From UBA6016 sp964568395 (GTDB lineage Bacteria; Campylobacterota; Campylobacteria; Campylobacterales; UBA6016), in the NCBI GenBank assembly GCA_964568395.1, contig CAZMPN010000009.1, forward strand, positions 18,386 through 82,385: a stretch of DNA of 64,000 bases, in the 5' to 3' direction. Below the pieces are notes generated by a model that worked only from the letters and a program-made list of their open reading frames with translations, was not told where the DNA came from and did no database searches. Numbering within the stretch: the stretch's first letter is position 1; every line of letters begins with the position of its first letter. Position numbers and translations under genes: made by a program. This document shows positions 32,491 to 40,795 of this stretch, one piece after another.

Positions 32491-35046
32491 ATGGGCTTTA
32501 TGGAAAACTATAAACAGCACATTGAAGAGAGGGCGGCCCTTGGCGTTCCTCCTCTGGCGCTTGATAAAAACCAAGTAAGCGAACTAGTAGAACTACTAAG
32601 AAGCGAAAAAAAAGCAAACGCCGAACTTGCGGACCTGCTGGAAAACAGAGTTAACCCTGGTGTTGACGACGGCGCCAAAGTAAAGGCCGAGTACCTCGCC
32701 AAGATACTTGACAACTCGGAAGAGTGCGCAAGCATCTCGAAGCTAGACGCCGTAAGAATGCTAGGCAAAATGCTGGGCGGCTACAACGTAAAACCACTAA
32801 TCAACGCTCTATGCGGCGATGATACGAGTGTGGCGAAAGCCGCCGCGAACGAGCTAAAAAATACCCTTCTTGTATATGAGGCGTTTAACGATATCGTTGA
32901 GCTTTCAAAATCAAACGTACTTGCCGAAGAGGTGCTAAACAGCTGGGCGAACGCCGAGTGGTTTACAAATAAACCTTCTACGCCTGACGTTATGGAAGTC
33001 GTAGTTTTCAAGGTTCCAGGCGAAACAAATACGGACGACCTATCTCCTGCTAGCGAAGCTTTCACTAGGGCGGACATCCCGCTTCACGCAAACTCCATGC
33101 TAAGAGCGAAAATGCCTGAAGGCCTCTCTACTATAGCGGAGCTAAAGAAAAAAGGGATGCCGATAGCATACGTAGGCGACGTAGTAGGTACCGGAAGCTC
33201 TAGAAAATCTGCGGCAAACTCCGTACAATGGCATCTAGGCGTCGATATCCCAGGCGTGCCAAACAAAAGAACCGGCGGCGTGGTAATCGGCGGCGTTATC
33301 GCTCCTATATTCTTCGCGACTTGTGAAGACTCCGGCGCTCTTCCTATCCAAGCGGATGTGACGCAGATGGAAACTGGCGATGTCATCAAGATAGACATCA
33401 AAAAAGGCGAAATCAGCAAAAACGGAAGCGTAATATCTACGTTCAAGCTTTCCCCAAACACTATTCTTGACGAAGTAAGAGCCGGAGGCAGGGTGCCCCT
33501 AATTATCGGTAGAGGTCTAACGTCAAAAGCTAGAAACGTACTAGGGCTTGGCGCCGAAAATATATTTAAAAAACCGGAACAGCCAAAAGATACGGGCAAA
33601 GGCTATACGCTTGCCCAAAAAATGGTCGGCAAAGCGTGCGGCGTAGCTGGCATCAGACCTGGAACATACTGCGAGCCGCATACGATGACTGTAGGTAGCC
33701 AAGATACTACCGGGCCAATGACTAGAGACGAGATAAAAGAGCTTAGCGCGCTCGGCTTCTCCGCTGATTTCGTGCTTCAAAGCTTCTGCCATACGGCCGC
33801 TTATCCTAAGCCGTCAGACGAGACGCTGCACAAAACGCTTCCTGGCTTTATCACTTCAAGAACCGGCGTGAGCCTTAAGCCGGGCGATGGCGTAATCCAC
33901 AGTTGGCTAAACAGAATGGTTCTTCCTGATACGGTAGGTACGGGCGGCGATAGCCATACTAGATTCCCGATAGGTATATCTTTCCCTGCCGGTTCGGGTC
34001 TTGTCGCGTTCGCGGCGGTTACAGGCTCTATGCCTCTTGAAATGCCGGAATCTGTACTTGTAAAGTTCAAAGGCAAAATGCAACCGGGAATTACGCTCAG
34101 AGACCTTGTGAACGCCATTCCGTACTATGCCGAAAAAGCCGGACTTCTGACTATTGAGAAGAAAAACAAAAAGAATATCTTTAACGGCAGGGTGCTTGAG
34201 ATAGAAGGCCTTCCGACTCTAAAAGTAGAGCAAGCGTTCGAGCTATCCGACGCGTCTGCGGAGAGAAGCGCCGCCGCTTGTACGGTTAGACTTGACAAAG
34301 AGCCGGTAATCGAATACCTAAAATCGAACATCACTCTAATAGAGGCTATGATAGAGGCCGGATACGAAGACAAAGCTACGCTTCAAAGAAGAGCCGACAA
34401 AATGAAAGAGTGGCTCAAAAACCCGACCCTTATGGAGCCGGACGCTGACGCTGAGTATGCGGCCGTAATCGAAATCGACCTTGACAACCTAAAAGAGCCG
34501 CTAGTGGCTTGCCCGAACGACCCTGACTTCGTAAGACCGCTTAGCGAAGTAGCGGGCGATGCGATCCAGGAAGTATTCCTTGGTTCTTGTATGACAAACA
34601 TCGGCCACTATAGAGCTGCCGGAGAAGTGATGAGAGGGGCAGGCAAAATAGCCGTTAACACTTTCTGGATAGTCCCTCCGACCAAAATGGACGAAAAACA
34701 GCTTCAAAATGAAGGCTACTATGAAGTATATAAAGCGATAGGCGCAAGAACCGAAGTTCCTGGATGTTCGCTATGTATGGGTAACCAGGCGCAAGCCGCC
34801 GAGGGTACTACGGTATTCTCGACTTCGACTAGAAACTTCGATAACAGACTCGGTAAAAACACGAGGGTTTACTTGGGAAGCGCGGAGCTTGCCGCGGTTT
34901 GCGCGAAGCTTGGCAAAATACCTACGGTTGAAGAGTATATGAGTGTTGTTCCGGCCGCTATCGCAGGCAAAGAGAGCGACATCTACAAATACCTAAACTT
35001 TAACGAAATCGCAAACTATCATCTTGCCGAGAGAGAGGCGAACTAA
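32491..35046 (+). CDS. acnB: Aconitate hydratase B
   Basis: An 851-residue aconitase of the B type, which converts citrate and isocitrate in the TCA cycle. The N-terminal HEAT-like helical domain (about 1-155) and swivel domain come first, unlike AcnA. The 4Fe-4S ligands are in FCHTAAYP and in CSLCMGNQAQ near the C-terminus; the GGDSHTRFP and FLGSCMTNIGHYRAAG blocks line the active site. A clean AAGGAG precedes the ATG. It is a single-gene unit with its own leader and palindrome. Direction of flux is not told by the sequence. Confidence 0.96.
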   Translation: MGFMENYKQHIEERAALGVPPLALDKNQVSELVELLRSEKKANAELADLLENRVNPGVDDGAKVKAEYLAKILDNSEECASISKLDAVRMLGKMLGGYNVKPLINALCGDDTSVAKAAANELKNTLLVYEAFNDIVELSKSNVLAEEVLNSWANAEWFTNKPSTPDVMEVVVFKVPGETNTDDLSPASEAFTRADIPLHANSMLRAKMPEGLSTIAELKKKGMPIAYVGDVVGTGSSRKSAANSVQWHLGVDIPGVPNKRTGGVVIGGVIAPIFFATCEDSGALPIQADVTQMETGDVIKIDIKKGEISKNGSVISTFKLSPNTILDEVRAGGRVPLIIGRGLTSKARNVLGLGAENIFKKPEQPKDTGKGYTLAQKMVGKACGVAGIRPGTYCEPHTMTVGSQDTTGPMTRDEIKELSALGFSADFVLQSFCHTAAYPKPSDETLHKTLPGFITSRTGVSLKPGDGVIHSWLNRMVLPDTVGTGGDSHTRFPIGISFPAGSGLVAFAAVTGSMPLEMPESVLVKFKGKMQPGITLRDLVNAIPYYAEKAGLLTIEKKNKKNIFNGRVLEIEGLPTLKVEQAFELSDASAERSAAACTVRLDKEPVIEYLKSNITLIEAMIEAGYEDKATLQRRADKMKEWLKNPTLMEPDADAEYAAVIEIDLDNLKEPLVACPNDPDFVRPLSEVAGDAIQEVFLGSCMTNIGHYRAAGEVMRGAGKIAVNTFWIVPPTKMDEKQLQNEGYYEVYKAIGARTEVPGCSLCMGNQAQAAEGTTVFSTSTRNFDNRLGKNTRVYLGSAELAAVCAKLGKIPTVEEYMSVVPAAIAGKESDIYKYLNFNEIANYHLAEREAN

Positions 35047-35082
35047 CCTTCTCTCTCCTCTTTTCTTTACTCCGTATTTGGT

Positions 35083-35088
35083 TATAAT
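35083..35088 (+). promoter_or_regulatory. -10 element before the ankyrin gene, flanked by an inverted repeat
   Basis: A perfect TATAAT lies 24 bases before the TTG start. A 7-bp inverted repeat, TACTCCG (35068-35074) and CGGAGTA (35101-35107), brackets it; the right arm also contains the CGGAG ribosome site. The repeat could be an operator, or could fold in the RNA if transcription begins upstream of the left arm. Confidence 0.45.
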
Positions 35089-35112
35089 AAAACGCCAAAA
35101 CGGAGTATAAAC

Positions 35113-35724
35113 TTGCATAAAATCACGCTATCTTTGCTACTTTCAACCTCCATTCTTTTTTCAAACGACCTCGTGGACGCGCTAAAAGGTGTCAAGCCAA
35201 AGAATAGGACAACCGAGACGACATCCAAAAATATTAAGCGCATAGAGTGCGACAAGAGCGTAGTGGATGCGATAAGCGAGAACAATATACGTTTTTCCCG
35301 CACCCAAATAGAGAATCTAAAAGAGCTCAACGGCTGCCTTATTGCCGGAGATATTACGCCGCTGATGATGGCCGCATATAGCGATAGGCCGACTATTGTT
35401 AAGATGTTTTTGGACGCCGGGGTGGACGCGAACGAGATAAACGCAAAAGGATATAGCGCGCTCCATTTTGCGGCGTTTTACGGAAATTACGAGGCGATTT
35501 TGCTTCTTTTGGAAAAGGGCGCAAATATAGACGCTATGAATGACGCAGGAGAGACTCCGCTTATGATAGCGGCCTCATACGGGAATGCCAAGACGGTTGG
35601 TGTTTTGATCTCAAAAGGGGCGGATGTGTATATCAGGAATTCGTCAAGACAGACGGCAAGAGAGCTTGCCGCAAAAAAAGGCAAAAAAGAGGTGCTTGCG
35701 GTAATGGATAAGCCTAGGCGATAG
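35113..35724 (+). CDS. Exported ankyrin-repeat protein
   Basis: A 203-residue protein with a signal peptide (about 1-18) and at least three ankyrin repeats from about residue 78 to the end (TPLMMAAYSD..., YSALHFAAFYGN..., TPLMIAASYGN...). Ankyrin repeats bind partner proteins. Periplasmic ankyrin proteins in proteobacteria often sit next to catalase or other stress genes; here the neighbour is acnB, so no partner is suggested. Cysteines flank the region before the repeats (about residues 42 and 67). The start is TTG with CGGAG upstream. Confidence 0.85.
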   Translation: MHKITLSLLLSTSILFSNDLVDALKGVKPKNRTTETTSKNIKRIECDKSVVDAISENNIRFSRTQIENLKELNGCLIAGDITPLMMAAYSDRPTIVKMFLDAGVDANEINAKGYSALHFAAFYGNYEAILLLLEKGANIDAMNDAGETPLMIAASYGNAKTVGVLISKGADVYIRNSSRQTARELAAKKGKKEVLAVMDKPRR

Positions 35725-36952
35725 GTATGGCCTTCGACTCGCGCCTAAAGATGAGCACCGCGCCAACGATATTTTTGAGCAGTACCGCAAAGCCGGCGGC
35801 CGCAGCCATACATCCAAACTGAAACAGCGGCTGCGCGAAAATGGAGAGTACGAATAGGCCGAGCGAGCACCAGTGCAGCCAAAGTTCTATGTTCGCATCC
35901 TTATCCTTTATCATCTCCCTTACGCTCGGAGCGTCCCATTTCCCAATGCTCGTCAGGTGAAACCACGCCAAAAATGGAACTATCTTGTTCATCATGGCTT
36001 TGACTATGGAGCCCAAAAAGCCGAGCCCAAAAAACAAGGCAAACAAAAACTCTGCTTCTTTCAGTTCGAAAAATAGAGAGTACGCCCACAACGCAAGCCC
36101 CATAAGCAAAGAGATAAGCCCTGTCTGCCATAGCTTCAAGGATGCGTCTGACATCAGTCTTTTACGCTCTTTTATCTTTTTGAGGGCTACGACCGCAAAC
36201 GCCGCAAACGCAATCCATATTACTATTTGGGATAACGATGATATATATGGAACAAAAAGCGCCACAGAGGCTATGCTTATCACGATAGGCCACATCCTGC
36301 AAAACTTCGGGAACTCGGGCGAGACGTAAAACATCGGAAGCACCTGATGCGCTACGGATATGATCAGAGTGCCGAAAAATCCGAATACCGCAAGCAGTAT
36401 ATGTATTTGTGTAAACTTGGCGTGCGACTCTGAAAGCGAACCTAACGCATGCGAGCTAAGCAGGTGCATACCTATCAACAAAGCTAGTATGCCGACGATA
36501 ATCGCCACTCTCATCCCCTTGACCATCTGGCTGACTATCTCTTTTTTTGAAAAGATTTTAAAAAGCAGCATTCCGAAAAACAAGGCTACTGCACATAAAA
36601 TAAGTAATCCCGCGATACCGAGCAGCGCTCTCAAAAATACAAATCCGCCAAAAAATAGTAAAGCGGCTAAGCTAAAAGCGATTATGGAGAATTTGATTAT
36701 TTTCGGGCTATCTATCTTTACGCCGCCGACCACGGGGAGCATCTGCGTTAGCGAGCCGAGAACCGCGTTTAGCAAAAAACCTATCGTAAACAGATGGATC
36801 GAAGCTATGACGTACGGGTTGTATCTGTTTGTGTCGATAGTAAACGCAAGCGCCAAAAAAGCGATAAAGCCAAAAAAAGCGGCCGCTATAAAAAACGGAT
36901 ATACCGTCCTAAAAGGCGGCGCGTCAGATAACGATAATCCTGCCGTATTCAT
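35714..36952 (-). CDS. Polytopic membrane protein, NnrS/haem-copper-like
   Basis: A 412-residue protein with about twelve membrane helices. Histidines stand inside predicted helices, for example H53 in SIHLFTIGF, the one in QIHILLAVFGF, ISVAHQVLPMF, FLAWFHLT and LWLHWCSLG. The layout resembles NnrS-type haem- and copper-containing membrane proteins tied to nitric oxide stress and related subunit-I-like proteins. Haem binding here is inferred from the histidines. It is the last of three overlapping genes, after DUF2249 and hemerythrin proteins, a set often found together around NO metabolism. The 5' end overlaps the DUF2249 gene by 29 bases. Confidence 0.68.
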   Translation of the reverse strand: MNTAGLSLSDAPPFRTVYPFFIAAAFFGFIAFLALAFTIDTNRYNPYVIASIHLFTIGFLLNAVLGSLTQMLPVVGGVKIDSPKIIKFSIIAFSLAALLFFGGFVFLRALLGIAGLLILCAVALFFGMLLFKIFSKKEIVSQMVKGMRVAIIVGILALLIGMHLLSSHALGSLSESHAKFTQIHILLAVFGFFGTLIISVAHQVLPMFYVSPEFPKFCRMWPIVISIASVALFVPYISSLSQIVIWIAFAAFAVVALKKIKERKRLMSDASLKLWQTGLISLLMGLALWAYSLFFELKEAEFLFALFFGLGFLGSIVKAMMNKIVPFLAWFHLTSIGKWDAPSVREMIKDKDANIELWLHWCSLGLFVLSIFAQPLFQFGCMAAAAGFAVLLKNIVGAVLIFRRESKAIPIA

Positions 36953-37211
36953 CTTCTATTCTTTTCAGTATATATTTTTTTGTCTCTTCGTCACGCTTTA
37001 GCCAGCCGTAGACGTAGTGGACTCCGTCCAATTCAAAGTAGAGATGGCTTATCCCCATATTATCCAGCACGGCTTCCAGTCTGCACGGTTTCATCCTGTG
37101 CAGCATCTTTAGATATTCCCCGTCTTTTAGGTTTCTGGCTATCTTTATAGCCTGCTCGAGAGGAAGAGGGGCCTCCAGCTCTCTTGCGTCAAGCAGCTTT
37201 TCAGACGGCAT
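36924..37211 (-). CDS. DUF2249-type small protein
   Basis: A 95-residue protein with the LDARELEAPLPLEQAI opening and the RMKPCRLEAVLDNMG middle of the DUF2249 family, whose fold is close to TusA/SirA. Such proteins accompany hemerythrin and NnrS genes in denitrifiers and NO-stressed bacteria, with unknown biochemical role. A single cysteine (in KPCRL) is present. It overlaps both neighbours (29 bases with the membrane protein, 11 with the hemerythrin gene), so the three are surely co-translated. Confidence 0.75.
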   Translation of the reverse strand: MPSEKLLDARELEAPLPLEQAIKIARNLKDGEYLKMLHRMKPCRLEAVLDNMGISHLYFELDGVHYVYGWLKRDEETKKYILKRIEDEYGRIIVI

Positions 37212-37644
37212 CTCTCGTGTCTTTCATCTGCTCTACGAGCGCCTGCGCTTCTGCGGACAGCACCTGGTCGCACATGGTATAGAGTATCTGCTCCTCTTTC
37301 GAGTTGTGTTGTTGCACCAGAATGTTAAACGATTCGCAAAGCCCCAGAAGCTGTGATTTGTTTGCCGCCATGAGCGCTTTTTCCATCATGCCGATGTTAA
37401 ATCTCATCTGTTCGTGTTCTCTTCTCATGACTTCGGTAGGGCCGCAGTTCATACCGCTTCTTAGCTCAAACGCCGGAAACAATATCTTCTCTTCCATCGT
37501 AAAATGCTCTTCAAACTCTTTTGCCATCTTCTCAAAAGAGTTTTTCGCGGCCGCCATATCCCATTTCACGATAGCGTTTTCAAAATCGGCGAAGCTCTCG
37601 TCGCAAAACTTGTGGTCTTTTCCCAAAAACTCTTTTATACTCAT
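37201..37644 (-). CDS. Hemerythrin HHE-domain protein
   Basis: A 147-residue four-helix-bundle protein of the hemerythrin HHE family. Iron ligands are expected in DHKFCD near the N-terminus, EHFTMEEKILFP, RREHEQMR and QHNSKEEQILY. Relatives bind a di-iron centre and act in O2/NO sensing or in repair of iron-sulfur clusters (YtfE/RIC-like). It leads the operon with the DUF2249 and NnrS-like genes. GGAG precedes the ATG, and an FNR/CRP-type box lies about 50 bases upstream. Confidence 0.87.
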   Translation of the reverse strand: MSIKEFLGKDHKFCDESFADFENAIVKWDMAAAKNSFEKMAKEFEEHFTMEEKILFPAFELRSGMNCGPTEVMRREHEQMRFNIGMMEKALMAANKSQLLGLCESFNILVQQHNSKEEQILYTMCDQVLSAEAQALVEQMKDTRDAV

Positions 37645-37696
37645 CTCAAACTCCTCTTTTTTGTGGGAAGTTTATGTAAAAAAAAGAGTTTTTTTA

Positions 37697-37710
37697 TTGA
37701 TTCGCGTCAA
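37697..37710 (-). promoter_or_regulatory. FNR/CRP-type operator upstream of the hemerythrin operon
   Basis: The sequence TTGAT-TCGC-GTCAA (on the minus strand TTGAC-GCGA-ATCAA) matches the FNR consensus TTGAT-N4-ATCAA at nine of ten fixed bases. It lies between the lolA stop and the hemerythrin start. A possible -10 (TAAACT on the minus strand, 37669-37674) sits 32 bases from its centre, the spacing expected for class-II activation. A regulator of the CRP/FNR group responding to low oxygen or NO would fit the operon's content. Confidence 0.6.
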
Positions 37711-38226
37711 CTATTTTATAATATCTATATCCGGTCCCGGTCTAAAGTCGAAAATCTTGTCCGAAACGGCTATGTTTTTCTTCCTCTCTTTGAAAACTAT
37801 CTCCGTGTCGTTGTCTAGAGAGTCTTTGTATGTCAATTTCTCTATCATGTTGTTGGAGACTTTGAATCTATATGTAATATCCCCGCTTTTTGCGCTATAT
37901 TCGTCGCCGCCTTCAGGCTTTGCGTTTTTTAGTATCGACTCGAGCGAGATCTGGCTCTTTTTCTTCAGGTATTTCGCTTGGGATAGTTCCGGTTCGTACA
38001 CTATGACCGTCTCGTCTTTTACGAATACGCTTTTTTTCATCGGTTTTTGGTACTCCCATAGCGCCTGGCTAGGTTTTTTGGCGACGAGTCTGCCGCTATA
38101 CTCTATCTTTTTGCCGGATTTGTTTTTTATGGTCTGTACAAACGAGGCCTCGAACGTCTCGTAGTCGAAGGAGAGGCCAAAGCACGAGAGCGCAAAAGCG
38201 CCGCAGATAAAAGCTTTTTTAAGCAT
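37711..38226 (-). CDS. lolA: Outer-membrane lipoprotein carrier LolA
   Basis: A 171-residue periplasmic chaperone that carries lipoproteins from the LolCDE complex to the outer membrane. It has a signal peptide (about 1-17) and the LolA pattern FEASFVQTI, GRLVAKKPSQALWEY and the DKIFDFRPGPDIDII end. It is divergent from secA across a 106-base region, so two envelope-export functions share regulatory space. A LolC/E-type permease lies downstream of secA. Confidence 0.88.
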   Translation of the reverse strand: MLKKAFICGAFALSCFGLSFDYETFEASFVQTIKNKSGKKIEYSGRLVAKKPSQALWEYQKPMKKSVFVKDETVIVYEPELSQAKYLKKKSQISLESILKNAKPEGGDEYSAKSGDITYRFKVSNNMIEKLTYKDSLDNDTEIVFKERKKNIAVSDKIFDFRPGPDIDIIK

Positions 38227-38241
38227 CGTGGATACCCTGTT

Positions 38242-38306
38242 TTTGGCGCGCAGTATAGCTTAGAGGGGTTTAAGTTTATAGTAGTTTTGGTATTATGGGC
38301 GCCAAA
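38242..38306. repeat. Widely spaced 8-bp inverted repeat in the lolA/secA divergent region
   Basis: TTTGGCGC (38242-38249) and GCGCCAAA (38299-38306) are exact inverted copies 49 bases apart. The right arm directly follows a possible secA -10 (TATTAT, 38291-38296). They could be paired half-sites for one regulator; chance is not excluded at this length. Confidence 0.3.
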
Positions 38307-38332
38307 CTTAAGCGAATTTGGGACTTTAATAG

Positions 38333-40795
38333 ATGATAAAAACCATAGTAAACAAAATAATGGGTACTAGAAATGAAAAAGAGCTAAAAAGATATAGAAA
38401 AAAACTTGCCGAGATAAACGCGCTGGAGCCTAAATATGCGGCAATGTCGGACGACGAGCTAAAAGCGGCTTTTGCTGCGCTGAGGAAAAGAGTGATTGAT
38501 GGAGAGTCTCTGGACGCCGCATTGTTCGACTCTTTTGCGATAACCAGGGAGGCATCAAAAAGGGTGCTTGGAATGAGACACCATGACGTTCAGATGATAG
38601 GCGGTATGGTGCTAAACGACGGACGTATCGCCGAGATGAAAACAGGCGAGGGCAAGACGCTCGTCGCGACGCTCGCGGTCATACTAAACGCCATGAAGGG
38701 CGAAGGCGTACACGTAATTACGGTAAACGACTATCTTGCAAAAAGGGACGCCACGGAGATGGGCGTACTTTATAACTTCCTAGGATTTACCGTCGGCGCC
38801 ATACTCTCGGACGAAGACGACGAAGAGGTAAAAAAGGCCGCATACGACGCAGATATTACATACGGCACTAACAACGAATTCGGATTCGACTATCTAAGGG
38901 ACAATATGAAGTACTCCAAGGCTTCGCAAGTCCAAAGAAACCACCACTTTGCGATAGTGGACGAGGTGGATTCTATCCTTATTGACGAGGCAAGAACCCC
39001 TCTTATCATCTCCGGTCCTACGAAGTCGTTCATGGGTCAATATGAAAAAGCGAACGAAGTTGCTTTAAGGCTGGAAGTCGAAAAGCACTTTACGGTTGAT
39101 GAGAAAAACAGGGTAATCCTTATGACGGAAGAGGGTATCAGATACGCCGAAGAGCTATTCGACGTCGGAAATCTATACGACCTTGACAACGCCGTGCTCT
39201 CCCATAGGCTTGACCAGGCGCTAAAAGCCCAATACCTATTCAAGATAGACGTCGATTACGTCGTAAGGGAAGGCGAAATAATCATCGTAGACGAATTTAC
39301 CGGTAGATTAAGCGAGGGGAAAAGATACTCCGAGGGGCTGCATCAGGCGCTCGAGGCAAAAGAGGGCGTACTAATCAAGGAAGAGAGCCAGACCCTGGCC
39401 GACATCACGTTCCAAAACTACTTTAGGCTCTACTCTAAGCTTGCCGGTATGACCGGTACGGCGCAGACCGAAGCTACGGAATTTAGCGAGATATATGGGC
39501 TTGACGTTATCTCTATCCCGACGAACGTGCCTGTGGCTAGAATAGATATGAACGACCTTATTTTCAAGACCGAAGAAGAGAAGTATGAGGCCGTAATCAA
39601 AAAAATAAGAGAGCTGAATTCCAAAGGACAACCGATACTTATAGGCACGGCTTCGATAGAAAAGAGCGAAGCTCTGCACGAAGTGCTCAAAAAAGAGAAG
39701 ATCGCCCATACCGTGCTAAACGCCAAGAACCATGAGCAAGAGGCCGAGATAATCAAGCTTGCCGGCGTAAAAGGCGCCGTTACGGTGGCTACGAATATGG
39801 CGGGGCGGGGCGTCGACATTAAGCTGGGCGACGACGTGAAGGCTCTTGGCGGTCTGGCTATCATCGGCACGGAAAGACACGAGAGCAGACGTATAGACAA
39901 CCAGCTAAGAGGGCGAAGCGGGAGACAGGGCGACCCTGGTTTTAGCCAGTTCTATCTAAGCCTTGACGATACGCTTCTTAGGATTTTCGGAAGCGACAAG
40001 ATAAAAGCCATTATGAATAGGCTGGGGCTTGAGAGAGGCGAGCATATAGACTCCAAGCTGGTAACGAACGCCGTCGAAAAAGCGCAGAAAAAAGTCGAGA
40101 GTATGCACTACGAGAGCAGAAAACACCTGCTTGAGTATGACGACATAGCCAACGCCCAAAGAAAAATAATCTACGGCTTTAGAAACGAGCTTTTGAGCCC
40201 TGATTTTGATATATCCGCAAAAATAGACGAAAACAGATACGTATATGCGGAAAATATTTTGGCGGACGCCGGAATCTTCTACGGTCTCGAGAGGGAGGAT
40301 TTCAACCTTCAAAAAGCTTGCGAACTGCTGCAGGAAGATATAGGTCTCGAAGTAGACGAGGCGCAGCTGGAAGGCCTGGAGTATGAAGATCTGAAGCAAA
40401 AAGTTTACGAGCTTATGGGCGAATACTATGAAGCGAAGCTCTCCGTCGTAGACGAAACGCAGAAAAAAGAGATAGAGAAGATACTCTACCTTCAAACGCT
40501 AGACGAGGCATGGAGAGAGCATCTGTATCAGATGGATATACTAAAAACCGGTATCGGACTAAGGGGCTACAATCAAAAAGACCCTCTTGTGGAGTATAAA
40601 AAAGAGAGCTACAAGCTCTTTACCGAGCTTGTCGAAACCGTCAAGATAAACGCCGTCAGAATACTCCATTCGTTTAAAATAGGCAGCGACACCACGGCCG
40701 AAGAGATAGGGTACCAAGACGAGAGCATAGAGATAGTTCCGGCTAGCCAAAAAAGAGAAGAGAGGCTCAAAAACTACGATAAGAAAAAGAGCTGA
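38333..40795 (+). CDS. secA: Preprotein translocase ATPase SecA
   Basis: An 820-residue motor for the Sec translocon. Walker A is GEGKTLVA (near residue 103), the DEAD-like box IVDEVDSILIDEARTPL follows, and GRGVDIKLG and GRSGRQGDPG mark the second nucleotide-binding fold. The protein ends in a Lys/Glu-rich tail without the CxCxSGx8CH zinc motif that binds SecB and lipids in many proteobacteria, as is usual for this phylum. It leads a plus-strand run with the LolC/E permease (sharing one base) and the antiporter gene. Confidence 0.97.
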   Translation: MIKTIVNKIMGTRNEKELKRYRKKLAEINALEPKYAAMSDDELKAAFAALRKRVIDGESLDAALFDSFAITREASKRVLGMRHHDVQMIGGMVLNDGRIAEMKTGEGKTLVATLAVILNAMKGEGVHVITVNDYLAKRDATEMGVLYNFLGFTVGAILSDEDDEEVKKAAYDADITYGTNNEFGFDYLRDNMKYSKASQVQRNHHFAIVDEVDSILIDEARTPLIISGPTKSFMGQYEKANEVALRLEVEKHFTVDEKNRVILMTEEGIRYAEELFDVGNLYDLDNAVLSHRLDQALKAQYLFKIDVDYVVREGEIIIVDEFTGRLSEGKRYSEGLHQALEAKEGVLIKEESQTLADITFQNYFRLYSKLAGMTGTAQTEATEFSEIYGLDVISIPTNVPVARIDMNDLIFKTEEEKYEAVIKKIRELNSKGQPILIGTASIEKSEALHEVLKKEKIAHTVLNAKNHEQEAEIIKLAGVKGAVTVATNMAGRGVDIKLGDDVKALGGLAIIGTERHESRRIDNQLRGRSGRQGDPGFSQFYLSLDDTLLRIFGSDKIKAIMNRLGLERGEHIDSKLVTNAVEKAQKKVESMHYESRKHLLEYDDIANAQRKIIYGFRNELLSPDFDISAKIDENRYVYAENILADAGIFYGLEREDFNLQKACELLQEDIGLEVDEAQLEGLEYEDLKQKVYELMGEYYEAKLSVVDETQKKEIEKILYLQTLDEAWREHLYQMDILKTGIGLRGYNQKDPLVEYKKESYKLFTELVETVKINAVRILHSFKIGSDTTAEEIGYQDESIEIVPASQKREERLKNYDKKKS

